Of a DNA stretch of 64,000 nucleotides, positions 18,905-28,602 are shown one piece after another. The notes under the pieces were generated by a model. That model was not told the origin of the DNA, did no database searches, and saw only the letters and a list, made by a program, of their open reading frames with translations. Made by a program: the position numbers and the translations under genes. Numbering within the stretch: the stretch's first letter is position 1; each line of letters begins with the position of its first letter. This DNA comes from Silvibacterium bohemicum (GTDB lineage Bacteria; Acidobacteriota; Terriglobia; Terriglobales; Acidobacteriaceae): NCBI RefSeq assembly GCF_001006305.1, contig NZ_LBHJ01000020.1, positions 1 to 64,000 of the forward strand. Direction: 5' to 3'.

Positions 18905-20512
18905 CTACTGTGCAGTAACAGTGAGGTTCGTGGGAGGCGCCGGTTGATTGCCGACGAATTGATACGCTCCCACATTCCACGCCCCGCTTGCCGGCCGGGC
19001 ATTGGCGGTAATTCCCGGGCAACTGACAGAGTGATTGCCGGAATTATAGGAGCAGCCGTTGGTGGTTCCGCTCAAGCAGGAACTCTGAGCTGTAGTATTG
19101 GTGAGGCCGCTGCAAAAATTGGCTTGGTTCGATCCCGCGCCAATCGTCGAAACGCCAGCTGACATCGGAGCATAATCATTCGCCGCGGTATAGCCCTGGC
19201 TCGCGGCCACAGTTGGCGTCATATAAACCGCGCCACTCTCTGAGAGTGTGTTCAGATCCCCGAATATTGAAGATGCTGTCCCGGTAGTCACCCAGTGATT
19301 ATTCAGAGACGTTACCTTACCAATACCGCTACTGCTGCAGATAAGGCAGCCGGCATTTCCGACAACCCCCGTGGTGTTATAGACGGACAAGTTTCCGCCA
19401 CCCGGCCCCCCAGCCTCGTTGAGATTGAAATAGTTCGAGCCGCCTGGCTGGTTGTCATGCGCGACGGTATTGAACATGTAATCAGTTTGTCCGCTCGGCG
19501 GGGAGAACAGGATGAGAGCTGAAAGAGCCTGATTGTATTCGGTCCCTATAAAACGGAAAACGTTATTGTAAAAAAGATTGGGATCACTTTGACCGTTGCT
19601 CGCCTCACCATAGCAAAAGTAAACGTCTGTGTGACTCGAACCATCGGTGACGTTATTTATGTACTCAAAGAGGGTGTCGTGAAGGACATGGCATGTATTT
19701 GAAACGCTTGTTCCTCCAACATGTCGGATTACGCTGTATTGAACGATGTAAGTATCTCCGCCCTGACCAAAGGGCTCTAGCGACAGGTCATCGGAGTCAG
19801 AGCCGTCAATGACCGTGTGGTCGATGGTGACACCGTAATTCTGGTTGTAGCCTTGGAGCGCAGTGCCTCCCGCCTGGGTTCCGGCATTAGTGTGTGTCCA
19901 GCCGTGCAGATAGACATTCGAGATGAGAACATCCATTCCATTGCCTGCAGCGGCGCCACCATATTTAAGCATGACGTTGTCGCCAAAGGCCGGCACGCTG
20001 TTCCAGCAGAATCCAGTGACTTCAACGTTGTCGAATTGCACGTGAGCAACACCGTTGAGGACAATCATCTGATCGCCGCCAGCGACGACATATGGACAAC
20101 TTCCGACTGGACTGGTGCTCAGAGGATTGTCAGCAGTCATCACGGGGCGTATCCACGAACTTCCCGTAAACCAGGTCTGATCTACACCAACATAGATTCG
20201 GCTTGATGAAGATGACCCGCTCCACGTCCAGTTCCAGCCGCCTGCTCCGATATAGGGCGATGTCGAACTATTGCCGAAGTGCCAGGTGTCCCCACCTCTA
20301 AAGATGATTGAATCGCCAGCTGCGGGCGTGTAAGCGGCACAGGTATTGGAACAGTTTGGCATTCCAGGGGCGTGCAGCCAAGGTGCGGTTTTACTAATAC
20401 CACTGTTAGAGTCACTGCCGTTAGCTGCGACGTAATATGTACTACCCAGCGCAAAGAAGGCCGGAAATAGAAGCCAGACAAGAATTCCAATCGATACATG
20501 AGATGTGCGCAT
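18905..20512 (-). CDS. Secreted right-handed beta-helix protein
   Basis: About 535 residues from an ATG at 20512 (TTG at 20518 possible). A signal peptide of ~25 residues is followed by STYYVAANGSDSNSG, the opening typical of parallel beta-helix pectate-lyase-like proteins. Many Asn/Gly-rich turns and phrases such as FDNVEVTG, VLISNVYLHG and VTIDHTVIDGS mark helix coils. Cys residues occur in close pairs, suggesting disulfides. Proteins of this type inside EPS operons are often lyases or epimerases that cut or modify the polymer, but no catalytic triad could be assigned. Confidence 0.8.
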   Translation of the reverse strand: MRTSHVSIGILVWLLFPAFFALGSTYYVAANGSDSNSGISKTAPWLHAPGMPNCSNTCAAYTPAAGDSIIFRGGDTWHFGNSSTSPYIGAGGWNWTWSGSSSSSRIYVGVDQTWFTGSSWIRPVMTADNPLSTSPVGSCPYVVAGGDQMIVLNGVAHVQFDNVEVTGFCWNSVPAFGDNVMLKYGGAAAGNGMDVLISNVYLHGWTHTNAGTQAGGTALQGYNQNYGVTIDHTVIDGSDSDDLSLEPFGQGGDTYIVQYSVIRHVGGTSVSNTCHVLHDTLFEYINNVTDGSSHTDVYFCYGEASNGQSDPNLFYNNVFRFIGTEYNQALSALILFSPPSGQTDYMFNTVAHDNQPGGSNYFNLNEAGGPGGGNLSVYNTTGVVGNAGCLICSSSGIGKVTSLNNHWVTTGTASSIFGDLNTLSESGAVYMTPTVAASQGYTAANDYAPMSAGVSTIGAGSNQANFCSGLTNTTAQSSCLSGTTNGCSYNSGNHSVSCPGITANARPASGAWNVGAYQFVGNQPAPPTNLTVTAQ

Positions 20513-20687
20513 GCGCAATTATCGCAACAGGCGAATCACAGGGTCAACGAAGGTCACTCGAACCTCGAATACTTTGGTACACCATGGTAACGATCTAACC
20601 GTGTAAAGTTTGGCTGGCGCCGCGTAAAATCTACATGAGTTACTTTTGCGAGGGAATCTAAACTACTCATTTCTCTCACTTCCCACT
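20513..20687. other. Intergenic gap between deacetylase-like and beta-helix genes
   Basis: About 175 bp, AT-richer than the genes around it. It is a plausible place for an internal promoter for the 3' half of the locus, although no clear promoter motif was recognised. Confidence 0.4.
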
Positions 20688-22292
20688 TTATCGACAATCG
20701 GTATAGATCGGCATATCTGTAACAGTTCCTGAATTGTGAATTCTCACTACAAAAGAAGCTTCTGAATGCCTCGCTGAACTACCGAGTGTCACTTGCGCTC
20801 CATTCTCTTCGAAGCATACCGAGTCGAACGTTAGCTCGCGTCTCTTTCGGAACCATTCGACAATTTCCTGTCCTGTTCCGAACCACACACGATATGTTCG
20901 AATTTCTTTGAGTAGTTCAATGTAGAAATCTCCCCACAGCCTCTCCGGCGACAAGCTTCTGGTATGCCAGTTCACCGTGAGTGTGCCACCTAGCCCCCTC
21001 ATGGTACGAATGATGTCTTTGCATGCACTCAACGCTTCGTCTTCCGTCAGCTTCATCCGGTCCGAGTAGAACAGGGCCGAGTCCTGAATATTCATCGGAA
21101 GCTCGAGTAGATAGTCCGCGACCAAGGGACAGAAGACTTGCGTTGTGCCAGCACGAAAACCAATCGCATTGTTGTAACCAAAACTGGAGTCGTACGTGAA
21201 CCCCGCGTCCTGCAAAGTTTTGGGGGAGCCTTCTTTCCAGTAAAGCCAGTGCATACGGGCTCCCAAGTCTGCCCGCCCTGTCACCTCAAAAAGCCGGCTC
21301 CGCTCCGCTCGAGCGCTTTCAATATCGCGCCAAGCATCAATCCCGTGAAGACCAATTTCACAACCGTCTTGCAGCAGTTTAGTGATCTCTTCTTTTGTCT
21401 CCGCAAGATCATACTTTGCTGCACGACGCTTGGGCGCAGAAGTTTCGCCCAAGGTACCGGCAACATCCTTGAATGGGAGAAAGAAGTATGTCGATCCACA
21501 TTCCCTCTCGATTTCCGAATAACGATCGAATTCCAGCCAGAAATCTTTATTAGTGCCCAAGTGCACCAGCGGCAGAGACAGGGCAGCGAGCCAATTCCGC
21601 AGACATTTTGACCACGACAGCCGGCCGGTCAAAGTCTTTGCCAGCGAACCCATCGTGGAGCGGTAAAGGAACCCCCACATGGTGTGATCAAATTTGTGAT
21701 CCCGCACGCCGACGAAGTCAACATCGTGCGTGAGACATCCCATGAAATCGTAGCCCTGGGGCACGGGCGGAACTTCGATATACGTGACTTCCAGACTGTC
21801 CATAATTGCCTGGAGCAGCGAAATATGAAGATCCAGAGTGGGGATTTGTGCGTTTTCAGCAGGTTGACCCTGGGATAGTAAGAAAGCAACTTCACTGAAT
21901 AGATCAAAGCCGATGCGGACCGTGGGCCGTTCCGATCCTCCGACCATTCCCCCAACGATGTCCGATGTTCGCCTGCGTCGTATGAGAGGTCGACCACTCA
22001 GCTGAAGAATCGAGAAATCTCCATACACCGGGATTTCTATATCCTGCCATTCCAACCAGCCACCTTTTTGGGGTGATGCGACTACGATGCCCATCTGGCC
22101 GTCGGTTTCGATGGCGTGTGACTGATAGATCACCATCGCGTTGGCGTGAATGTCTTCAGGTAATTCGTCCTGCGTCGCAATCAGAAGGTCATATTTCTTG
22201 CGTGGGGTGTAGAACTCCCACGGTGTCTTAAATAACTGAAAAAACTCCTGGACCGTCCGTGCTTCACTGTCCCTTGACAGTACACCGATCAC
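20688..22292 (-). CDS. NodB-like polysaccharide deacetylase-type protein
   Basis: About 534 residues. The start is taken as a GTG at 22292 overlapping the TGA of the asparagine synthase gene (GTGA), the coupling style of this operon; the open frame continues 36 codons further but overlaps the upstream gene. CLTHDVDF fits motif 1 of the NodB fold (HDxD) and GCEIGLHG motif 2; WHTRS may be the later His motif. The N-terminal 200 residues are of no recognised family and the C-terminus adds a small beta domain. A periplasmic signal is not seen, so the site of action is uncertain. Confidence 0.72.
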   Translation of the reverse strand: MIGVLSRDSEARTVQEFFQLFKTPWEFYTPRKKYDLLIATQDELPEDIHANAMVIYQSHAIETDGQMGIVVASPQKGGWLEWQDIEIPVYGDFSILQLSGRPLIRRRRTSDIVGGMVGGSERPTVRIGFDLFSEVAFLLSQGQPAENAQIPTLDLHISLLQAIMDSLEVTYIEVPPVPQGYDFMGCLTHDVDFVGVRDHKFDHTMWGFLYRSTMGSLAKTLTGRLSWSKCLRNWLAALSLPLVHLGTNKDFWLEFDRYSEIERECGSTYFFLPFKDVAGTLGETSAPKRRAAKYDLAETKEEITKLLQDGCEIGLHGIDAWRDIESARAERSRLFEVTGRADLGARMHWLYWKEGSPKTLQDAGFTYDSSFGYNNAIGFRAGTTQVFCPLVADYLLELPMNIQDSALFYSDRMKLTEDEALSACKDIIRTMRGLGGTLTVNWHTRSLSPERLWGDFYIELLKEIRTYRVWFGTGQEIVEWFRKRRELTFDSVCFEENGAQVTLGSSARHSEASFVVRIHNSGTVTDMPIYTDCR

Positions 22293-24259
22293 TGGACACA
22301 ACTCAGATAGCTGGCTTTCACAGCCGGCGCCACGATAGCGGGACCGCAGACTTCCGCCAGAGTTGTAGCGGGGGATTGATCGACGAACGTTCGAAACCAT
22401 AGTTCGAGGACCACAAGTGAAAATATCTCCTTGCTGTAGTCGCTGCCGCTTGAGTTGCGCTGAATAAGCTCTTCTACGGTACGCTGCTGAAAATAACCTC
22501 TGCAGAGGGTCCGAGGATCCATCAATATTTCGTTAACCCAGCCTTGAAGACCACTTCGCAACCACGCTCTATAGGGAACCGGGAAGCCAGCTTTCGGTCT
22601 ATTGAGTATTTCTTCGGGTACGCGGCCTCTCAACGCTTTCTTTGCAAGATACTTCGTTATTCCTCGGCGGACTTTCATATTACGCGGCAATCGCGCAGCA
22701 AACTCCAGTACCTTATGATCTAGCAATGGAACGCGAAGCTCTACAGAGTTCGCCATCGTCATCTTGTCGGCTTTGACTAATAAGTCGTCCGGCAACCATG
22801 AATGGGTGTCGATGTACAGCATTTTATTCAGAACGTTGTAATCGCGTGTCCTCGACATATATTTTCGAGTCGCGCCTAACGAGTGTTCCACATTTATGTG
22901 CCGGAGCATCTCTTCGGAATACAGCCTGGATCGTTCCCGAGGAAAGAATTCAAAGGGCGATGAGGTGCGGCCCAAGTAGTAATCGGCAAATGGAACGCTC
23001 ATTCTGCATCCATATTTAGTGAGCACCCGGGAGTTCGCAGCCTTCCCCAGCGACTCCATGCCCGTCCCAACCGGTCTTTGAAGCGGCCCGAACGCGGCTT
23101 TTATATGCTCGAACCAAAAAATATTGCGATAATTCTCGTATCCACCGAATGCTTCGTCGCCGCCCTCACCGGATATAAGAACTTTCACGTGCTGGCTCGC
23201 TAACTTGGAGATGTAATTGAGGGCAATTGCCGGAGGCTCGCATACCGGTTCCTCCATGTGCCAAACATAGCCCGGGAGGAATGTGGCAAAGTCCTCCTGC
23301 GATATTGACAGTTCGAAGTGCTTTGAACCATATCTCTCAGCTGCCAGCTTCGCGTAGGGGCGTTCGTCTACTACGCCGTCAGACGAAAAACCAATTGTGA
23401 ACGTGCTGATCGGCTTGTCTGTTTTCTGAGCTGCGAAGCTCAGCAGCGCGGTTGAATCCAGACCTCCGCTCAACAAAAACCCTACCGGAACATCGCTAAT
23501 CATATGAAGCTGTACCGTCTCATCCAGTAGACAGAGAAGCTGCTCTTCCATGTCGCGCCCGGACTGCCGATGATCCGATCTGGAGAAATCGAGATCCCAA
23601 TAACGCCGAATTTCAAACTTGCCGTTCTTTGCGAGGAGGGTGTGACCCGGCTCAAGCTTATATAAATTTCTTAGGAGCGTCTCCCCGCCCGGCATGTAGT
23701 AATAAGTCAGAAAACGATCGATTAACTCTGGCGCAACTTCACGAGGTATCGCAGAATCTGCGAGTATTGCCTTGATCTCCGAACCAAACGCGAGAAACCT
23801 CTTGTTCGCATAATAATAAAGCGGTTTGATCCCGACTCTATCTCGCGCCAGAAATAGAGACCGCTCTTGCGCATCCCATATTGCGAATGCAAACATTCCT
23901 CGAAGGTGATGAACACAGTCGGCTCCGTATTCCTCATACAGATGCACAATTACTTCTGTATCCGATTTTGTTTTGAAATCATGGCCTTTGGCCATCAGCT
24001 CGCGACGAAGGGCCAGGTAGTTGTAAATCTCGCCGTTGAAAACGATCCAGATGGTTCCATCTTCATTTGAGAGAGGCTGATGACCGCCGCTCAGATCGAT
24101 GATCGAAAGCCGCCGAAACCCCAGACCAATCTGCCCCAACACATAAAACCCATCGTCGTCCGGGCCGCGGTGGACAAGAGCGTCTGCCATATCCTTAATA
24201 AGGACGTTGGAAACAGACTCCTCGCGATCGAACATAAACTTACCGCAGATGCCACACAT
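22289..24259 (-). CDS. asnB: Asparagine synthase, glutamine-hydrolysing
   Basis: 656 residues. MCGICG exposes the N-terminal Cys nucleophile of the class II glutamine amidotransferase domain (residues ~1-210; HRGPDDDG and FNGEIYN present). The C-terminal synthetase domain has the pyrophosphate loop LSGGLDSTA and GEGGDEAFGGY. In EPS and O-antigen loci such AsnB-like proteins are thought to amidate uronic acids or other acidic groups rather than serve free asparagine synthesis. Its neighbours make that reading likely here. Confidence 0.92.
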   Translation of the reverse strand: MCGICGKFMFDREESVSNVLIKDMADALVHRGPDDDGFYVLGQIGLGFRRLSIIDLSGGHQPLSNEDGTIWIVFNGEIYNYLALRRELMAKGHDFKTKSDTEVIVHLYEEYGADCVHHLRGMFAFAIWDAQERSLFLARDRVGIKPLYYYANKRFLAFGSEIKAILADSAIPREVAPELIDRFLTYYYMPGGETLLRNLYKLEPGHTLLAKNGKFEIRRYWDLDFSRSDHRQSGRDMEEQLLCLLDETVQLHMISDVPVGFLLSGGLDSTALLSFAAQKTDKPISTFTIGFSSDGVVDERPYAKLAAERYGSKHFELSISQEDFATFLPGYVWHMEEPVCEPPAIALNYISKLASQHVKVLISGEGGDEAFGGYENYRNIFWFEHIKAAFGPLQRPVGTGMESLGKAANSRVLTKYGCRMSVPFADYYLGRTSSPFEFFPRERSRLYSEEMLRHINVEHSLGATRKYMSRTRDYNVLNKMLYIDTHSWLPDDLLVKADKMTMANSVELRVPLLDHKVLEFAARLPRNMKVRRGITKYLAKKALRGRVPEEILNRPKAGFPVPYRAWLRSGLQGWVNEILMDPRTLCRGYFQQRTVEELIQRNSSGSDYSKEIFSLVVLELWFRTFVDQSPATTLAEVCGPAIVAPAVKASYLSCVQ

Positions 24260-24397
24260 AGAGTTGACCTGCTTCGTATAACCCGGCTGATATTTAAAAA
24301 AAGTCTCGATAGCTATGCGCTACCTCGGCTGTTCACGCCATCCTTCAGCGGCTGCTTTCGTTAGATTCCAAGATCCTAAAGTAGAAATGCGCCCGTG

Positions 24398-26587
24398 CTA
24401 TTTCCAGCTACCTTCAAGAAAGAGCATTCGTCTGATCTGTTGGTTTCTGATATAGCGAACCAGATCCTTATTCCCGATTCTGACGGCTTTGCCTGCATAA
24501 CCCGAGAGATACCCATAGGCATGAGCGAAGGATCTGACTCCGTATGGCTTTTGCAACAGCCGCTTCGCGCATTTGGCCACGATGAACGCCGGGTGATAGC
24601 CAGATACGTAGTCGGCCCGCCCGTTTTTCACGCTATCGTTCCAAGCCCCAGCGGCGGCACCGTTGGGGCGATTGTGGATCGCCTTCAGGTCCGAGAAACT
24701 CTTTGTGTGCCAGCCCAGCATGTTGGCGTGTATCTCGTCCACGGTGTCCCAGCCGGGGCTCTTGATCAGGCCTCCAATGTTATTCCAGCAGGACCGACGG
24801 TAGAATTTTAGTGCTCCTCGAACATGATTTTCTGGATGCCGGTCCAGCTTTAATTGGCCATCATCTTCGCAATACAAGACACCGCCGCAGAGACCTAGTT
24901 TCGCGTCTTCTGTGAATCGCCGAAGGCATGTCTCGAAATACTCCGGCTCCAAAATCACATCACCATCGAGCTTGCCAATGAACTCCCAGTCCTCGGACCG
25001 AAGACGTTCATAACCGGAATAGAACGCCTCCATTACGCCAGCTCCCGCCAGCCTGTGTCCCCGATCCGTCCGATGGAGCGCAACGATCCACGGATACCGT
25101 AGGGCGTATTCATCAATGATTCTTCCTGTGTCATCGCGTGAACCGTCGTCGATAATGATCCACTCCGCCGGCCGGACCGTCTGGCTGACTACGGAATCAA
25201 TCGTCTTGGCGATGTATGCCTCCTCATCCCGAACTGGCGAGATAAGGACATATTTTTTGACTACACACGGGGACATTGCAGCATCTTCGTATGCAACGGA
25301 ATCGGTTCGAGAGACGGCGGTCGCTGTAGTCGGAGGGGGCGAAACCGTCATGCTACCTCGATGCGAATTGTCCATTGTGTAAACCGCTGAATCATCTTTT
25401 ATACCGTGGTATGCGGCTATCGTTTCGCGGTACACCTGAAGCAGCCTCACGCCGGCCGCGGTCCATGTGATCTCGGGAATCGTCCGGACCGATGCCTCGC
25501 GCAACCTGTGAAGCAGCGCGCGGTCCTCGTGGAGCATGGAGATTTGTTGGCTCAGTGCGTCGACGTCCCCCACCCGATGCACAAGACCGTTATCCATGTG
25601 CCTACAGCTTTCCGTACATGCCTCGGAAGCTAGAGGGACACAACCACTGCCAATTGCCTCCGCAATCACGAGAGCATACCCCTCTTCGAGACTGGGAAGG
25701 ACCAAGATATCGCTCTGCCTCATCAGTTCTGGCACATTATTTCTATGCCCCAGAACATGAACACTGGGATGTGAGAGCATCGATTTAAGCTTCTCGGCAT
25801 ATGCTGGCAAAAATTCTCCTGCGATTAGAAGCGTGCCTGTTTCAGAGGCAGATGATTTCAGCCATGCCTCCAGAGCATAGTGAACGCCTTTTCTCACAGC
25901 GCAAACGCCGACGAAAAGCATCGTCAACCCTTGCCGGGGTTCCCGCGGCTCACTACTGGGGTAATAAACTTTCTCATCGAACCCATACGTGTGGCGGGCT
26001 AACTGACCTGGCGAGAACCCTCGATCGAGGAAGGTTTTAGCCACGAACTCCGAAGGGCAGAGGAGGCGATCGGCGCGCCTAAACTCTTCCTCCTCGACCC
26101 TAAGTACATCTTCATTAAAAGCACTTTCGTGGCCGTTGGGCAGCGAAACACCAAGGCGCTCACATTCCCTCCTTACAACTTCATACGAAAAACGGGTGTG
26201 AGCATTGCATCTCTCGAGTACCGTAGGTATTCCAAAACTCTTCGCTGCCTCAATCGTTCGTAATGCGCCTTGAGGCCATGTATGGACGATGTCAATCTCG
26301 CTTGCCATGGCTTTTATCCGGCGAGATACGATGGAATCATGCAGCGCCATAGCACGTTTTGAGCCTATGAGCTTGTACGGTATCCGAAGTTTCCCTCGCG
26401 CAAGCGTTGTATGTACAGTCACACCATCCGGAACAGGCCTCAACAGACCGCCGGTGAAAACGGTGACTTCAGCGCCCGCGGCAGCCAATCCTATAACCTG
26501 CTGCCACGCGGTATAACAAATTCGCTGAGCGCCCAGCTTGTTTGGGAAGCTGTAAAGAACCCGAATCGTCTTTTTGTTTTTGTCCAC
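24398..26587 (-). CDS. Two-domain glycosyltransferase, GT4 fused to GT2
   Basis: 729 residues from a GTG at 26587. Residues ~1-400 are a GT-B group 1 enzyme (LFVGVCAVRKGVHYAL, then LPSLEEGYALVIAEAIGSG with the ExxxxxxE pair). After a Ser/Thr-rich linker (~410-445), residues ~450-729 are a GT-A family 2 enzyme (LISPVRDEEAYIAKTI, IDDGSRDDTG, KLDGDVILE). Two transferases on one chain could add consecutive sugars. Both halves keep their key motifs, so a bifunctional enzyme is likely. Confidence 0.86.
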   Translation of the reverse strand: MDKNKKTIRVLYSFPNKLGAQRICYTAWQQVIGLAAAGAEVTVFTGGLLRPVPDGVTVHTTLARGKLRIPYKLIGSKRAMALHDSIVSRRIKAMASEIDIVHTWPQGALRTIEAAKSFGIPTVLERCNAHTRFSYEVVRRECERLGVSLPNGHESAFNEDVLRVEEEEFRRADRLLCPSEFVAKTFLDRGFSPGQLARHTYGFDEKVYYPSSEPREPRQGLTMLFVGVCAVRKGVHYALEAWLKSSASETGTLLIAGEFLPAYAEKLKSMLSHPSVHVLGHRNNVPELMRQSDILVLPSLEEGYALVIAEAIGSGCVPLASEACTESCRHMDNGLVHRVGDVDALSQQISMLHEDRALLHRLREASVRTIPEITWTAAGVRLLQVYRETIAAYHGIKDDSAVYTMDNSHRGSMTVSPPPTTATAVSRTDSVAYEDAAMSPCVVKKYVLISPVRDEEAYIAKTIDSVVSQTVRPAEWIIIDDGSRDDTGRIIDEYALRYPWIVALHRTDRGHRLAGAGVMEAFYSGYERLRSEDWEFIGKLDGDVILEPEYFETCLRRFTEDAKLGLCGGVLYCEDDGQLKLDRHPENHVRGALKFYRRSCWNNIGGLIKSPGWDTVDEIHANMLGWHTKSFSDLKAIHNRPNGAAAGAWNDSVKNGRADYVSGYHPAFIVAKCAKRLLQKPYGVRSFAHAYGYLSGYAGKAVRIGNKDLVRYIRNQQIRRMLFLEGSWK

Positions 26588-26663
26588 GATCGAATGACTT
26601 TTTGAATGATGCGTTCGTAGCTCCCAATACCATCGGTGATAGCCACCCTGTGTAAAGTGAGCT

Positions 26664-27665
26664 TTATCTTTCAGCGACGCGACCGACTAACTTTATCTGC
26701 AATCGCGGCTCTTCACCACTTTCAACCAGGCGCATCGGATCCACGCGGCGCTGCCACTCGAATAGGCCGCGAAATACCTCAAGGCGTTTGCGCCCACCCT
26801 CTGTGGGATGCACCGCTTGTTTAACTCCGTAGCCGATCCGCCGGACGAAAGCGGCGACCAGCCCGATCCGCCGCGCCCGATGCAATCCACGCACTCCCGA
26901 ATACTTGTAATGGTACAAATATCGTGTAACTTGGCCGTCGAGTACAAAGGCCAGCGCAGGAGCGCGGGATTTTGTCGACTGTCCCCCGAGGTGCGTAATA
27001 GTCGCGCTGGGGGTGTACAAAATTGAATGGCCTGTTTGCCAGATACGCTTGCACAGATCCTGATCTTCGTAGTAGTAGAAGAACTGTTCATCAAAGCCGT
27101 TGATGGCCTTGAGCAGGCTGCCACGCGCCAGAATAAAACACCCCGATATCCAATCAACTTTGCGCTCGGTTGTGCCATTCCACTCCGAATAATCGTTCGC
27201 TGTGAATGCTTTGCGCAAACGCCCTAGTCCATGCAGATAAAGAGCGGTGATCCATTCGTCTCGAAACGAGGCAAACGCTCGAGCCGACTGTTGATAAGAC
27301 CCATCAGAATTCAAGACTCTGCAACCGAATGCCCCGGCTCCGGGGTGTTGGTCTGCAAATGTGATCATCCTGTCCAACGTACCGTCATGGATGATCGTGT
27401 CCGGATTGAGAATCAGAACATACTCTCCGCCGCTGGCCTGGATCCCGATATTATTGGCCTTCGAAAATCGTAAGTTGCGCCCATTCTCGATCACGCGCAG
27501 CATCGGGTAAGAAGAGCGAATGAATTCTATCGAGCCATCTGTCGAACCGTTGTCGGAAACAATCACTTCGAACTCAGTCGAGTGTGTGTTGGCAAAGATC
27601 GATCGAAGACAATCCTCGATCACACGGCGATCATTCCAACACAAAATGACGATAGATAGTTTCAT
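26664..27665 (-). CDS. Family 2 glycosyltransferase, rhamnosyltransferase-like
   Basis: About 333 residues from the ATG at 27665, 13 bp after rmlD. Motifs are LSIVILCWND, VSDNGSTDGS, LNPDTII (DxD-like), and DWISGCFILARGSLL followed by YYYEDQDLC, the pattern of WbbL-type rhamnosyltransferases. Position directly after rmlC/rmlD supports use of dTDP-L-rhamnose as donor; that is inference. Confidence 0.86.
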   Translation of the reverse strand: MKLSIVILCWNDRRVIEDCLRSIFANTHSTEFEVIVSDNGSTDGSIEFIRSSYPMLRVIENGRNLRFSKANNIGIQASGGEYVLILNPDTIIHDGTLDRMITFADQHPGAGAFGCRVLNSDGSYQQSARAFASFRDEWITALYLHGLGRLRKAFTANDYSEWNGTTERKVDWISGCFILARGSLLKAINGFDEQFFYYYEDQDLCKRIWQTGHSILYTPSATITHLGGQSTKSRAPALAFVLDGQVTRYLYHYKYSGVRGLHRARRIGLVAAFVRRIGYGVKQAVHPTEGGRKRLEVFRGLFEWQRRVDPMRLVESGEEPRLQIKLVGRVAER

Positions 27666-27678
27666 ATCGTGCCTAACT

Positions 27679-28602
27679 TTAACGCGCACTCAGGTGGCGG
27701 TCGCTGAGGTGCGACTCTTCGGGTATCAACCTCACCGGCACACTCGGAGATTCCAAAAGGTAACGACGGAGCCCTTCTTGCCAGGATCCGAAGCAATTAA
27801 TGCCGTGAGCCTTCAGTGCGGCGTTTTTCAAAACAGAGTAGGTTGGACGCGGAACTTTCGCCGGGAATTCTTGCGGGTTGGCAATCTCTACCTGAGCCGG
27901 GAGACGAGCGATGGAAAAGATCTCACGCGCAAAGTCGTACCAAGTGCAGCTGCCCTCAGCAGTGGCATGGAAGAGTCCATAATCGCGCGTTCTACTGAGC
28001 AATACCATCTGCCGGACGAGTTCCGCAGTCGAGGTTGGAGTGACTTCTTCGCTGTTCACGACGTGAACCTTCCCGCGCTCTTTGCCAAGCTTGAGCATCA
28101 AGTCCACAAAATTGAGCCCACCTTTGCCTCTGCAGGGGCTCTTTCCATATAACCCGGAGGTGCGCAGTACAAAGTGTTTGTCGTGGGTCGAACGGACGAA
28201 GTATTCGCCGGCCAACTTTGTATTTCCATAAACGTTCAACGGCCGCGGAGCATCTTGTTCTTCATAGGGCATTCTTTTCTCCCCATCGAAAACATAGTCT
28301 GTGCTCACGTGCATGAGAACCGCATCGAGTTCGCGAGCTACGAAGGCGAGATTTCTGCTTCCCATGGCATTTATTGCGAAGGCCTTCTCCGGCTCTTGCT
28401 CGCAACGCTCGACATGGTGCATCGCCGCGGTATTCACGATGAGGTCCGGTTTCACTTCTTTGAGGCACGTCGATACCGAATCGGGCTCCATTAACTCGAT
28501 GTTCGCATGCGTCAGAGAAGAGACTTCATCGCCCTGCTCAGCAAATGCGGCGACGACGTCACTTCCAAGCTGCCCGTCAGACCCGATGACTGCAACTTTC
28601 AT
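27679..28602 (-). CDS. rfbD: dTDP-4-dehydrorhamnose reductase
   Basis: About 307 residues from the ATG at 28602, which overlaps the upstream stop (ATGA). KVAVIGSDGQLGSDV is the RmlD N-terminal NAD(P) loop, STDYVFDG and NVYGNTKLAGE contain the catalytic Thr/Tyr/Lys set. It carries out the last step of dTDP-L-rhamnose synthesis. RmlA and RmlB were not found in the window, so the first two steps must be encoded elsewhere. Confidence 0.9.
   Translation of the reverse strand: MKVAVIGSDGQLGSDVVAAFAEQGDEVSSLTHANIELMEPDSVSTCLKEVKPDLIVNTAAMHHVERCEQEPEKAFAINAMGSRNLAFVARELDAVLMHVSTDYVFDGEKRMPYEEQDAPRPLNVYGNTKLAGEYFVRSTHDKHFVLRTSGLYGKSPCRGKGGLNFVDLMLKLGKERGKVHVVNSEEVTPTSTAELVRQMVLLSRTRDYGLFHATAEGSCTWYDFAREIFSIARLPAQVEIANPQEFPAKVPRPTYSVLKNAALKAHGINCFGSWQEGLRRYLLESPSVPVRLIPEESHLSDRHLSAR

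Noticed and set aside
22293-22400. Upstream extension of the NodB-like protein by 36 codons
   Set aside because: It lies wholly inside the asnB coding sequence and shows no conserved residues; the GTGA overlap start fits the operon style.
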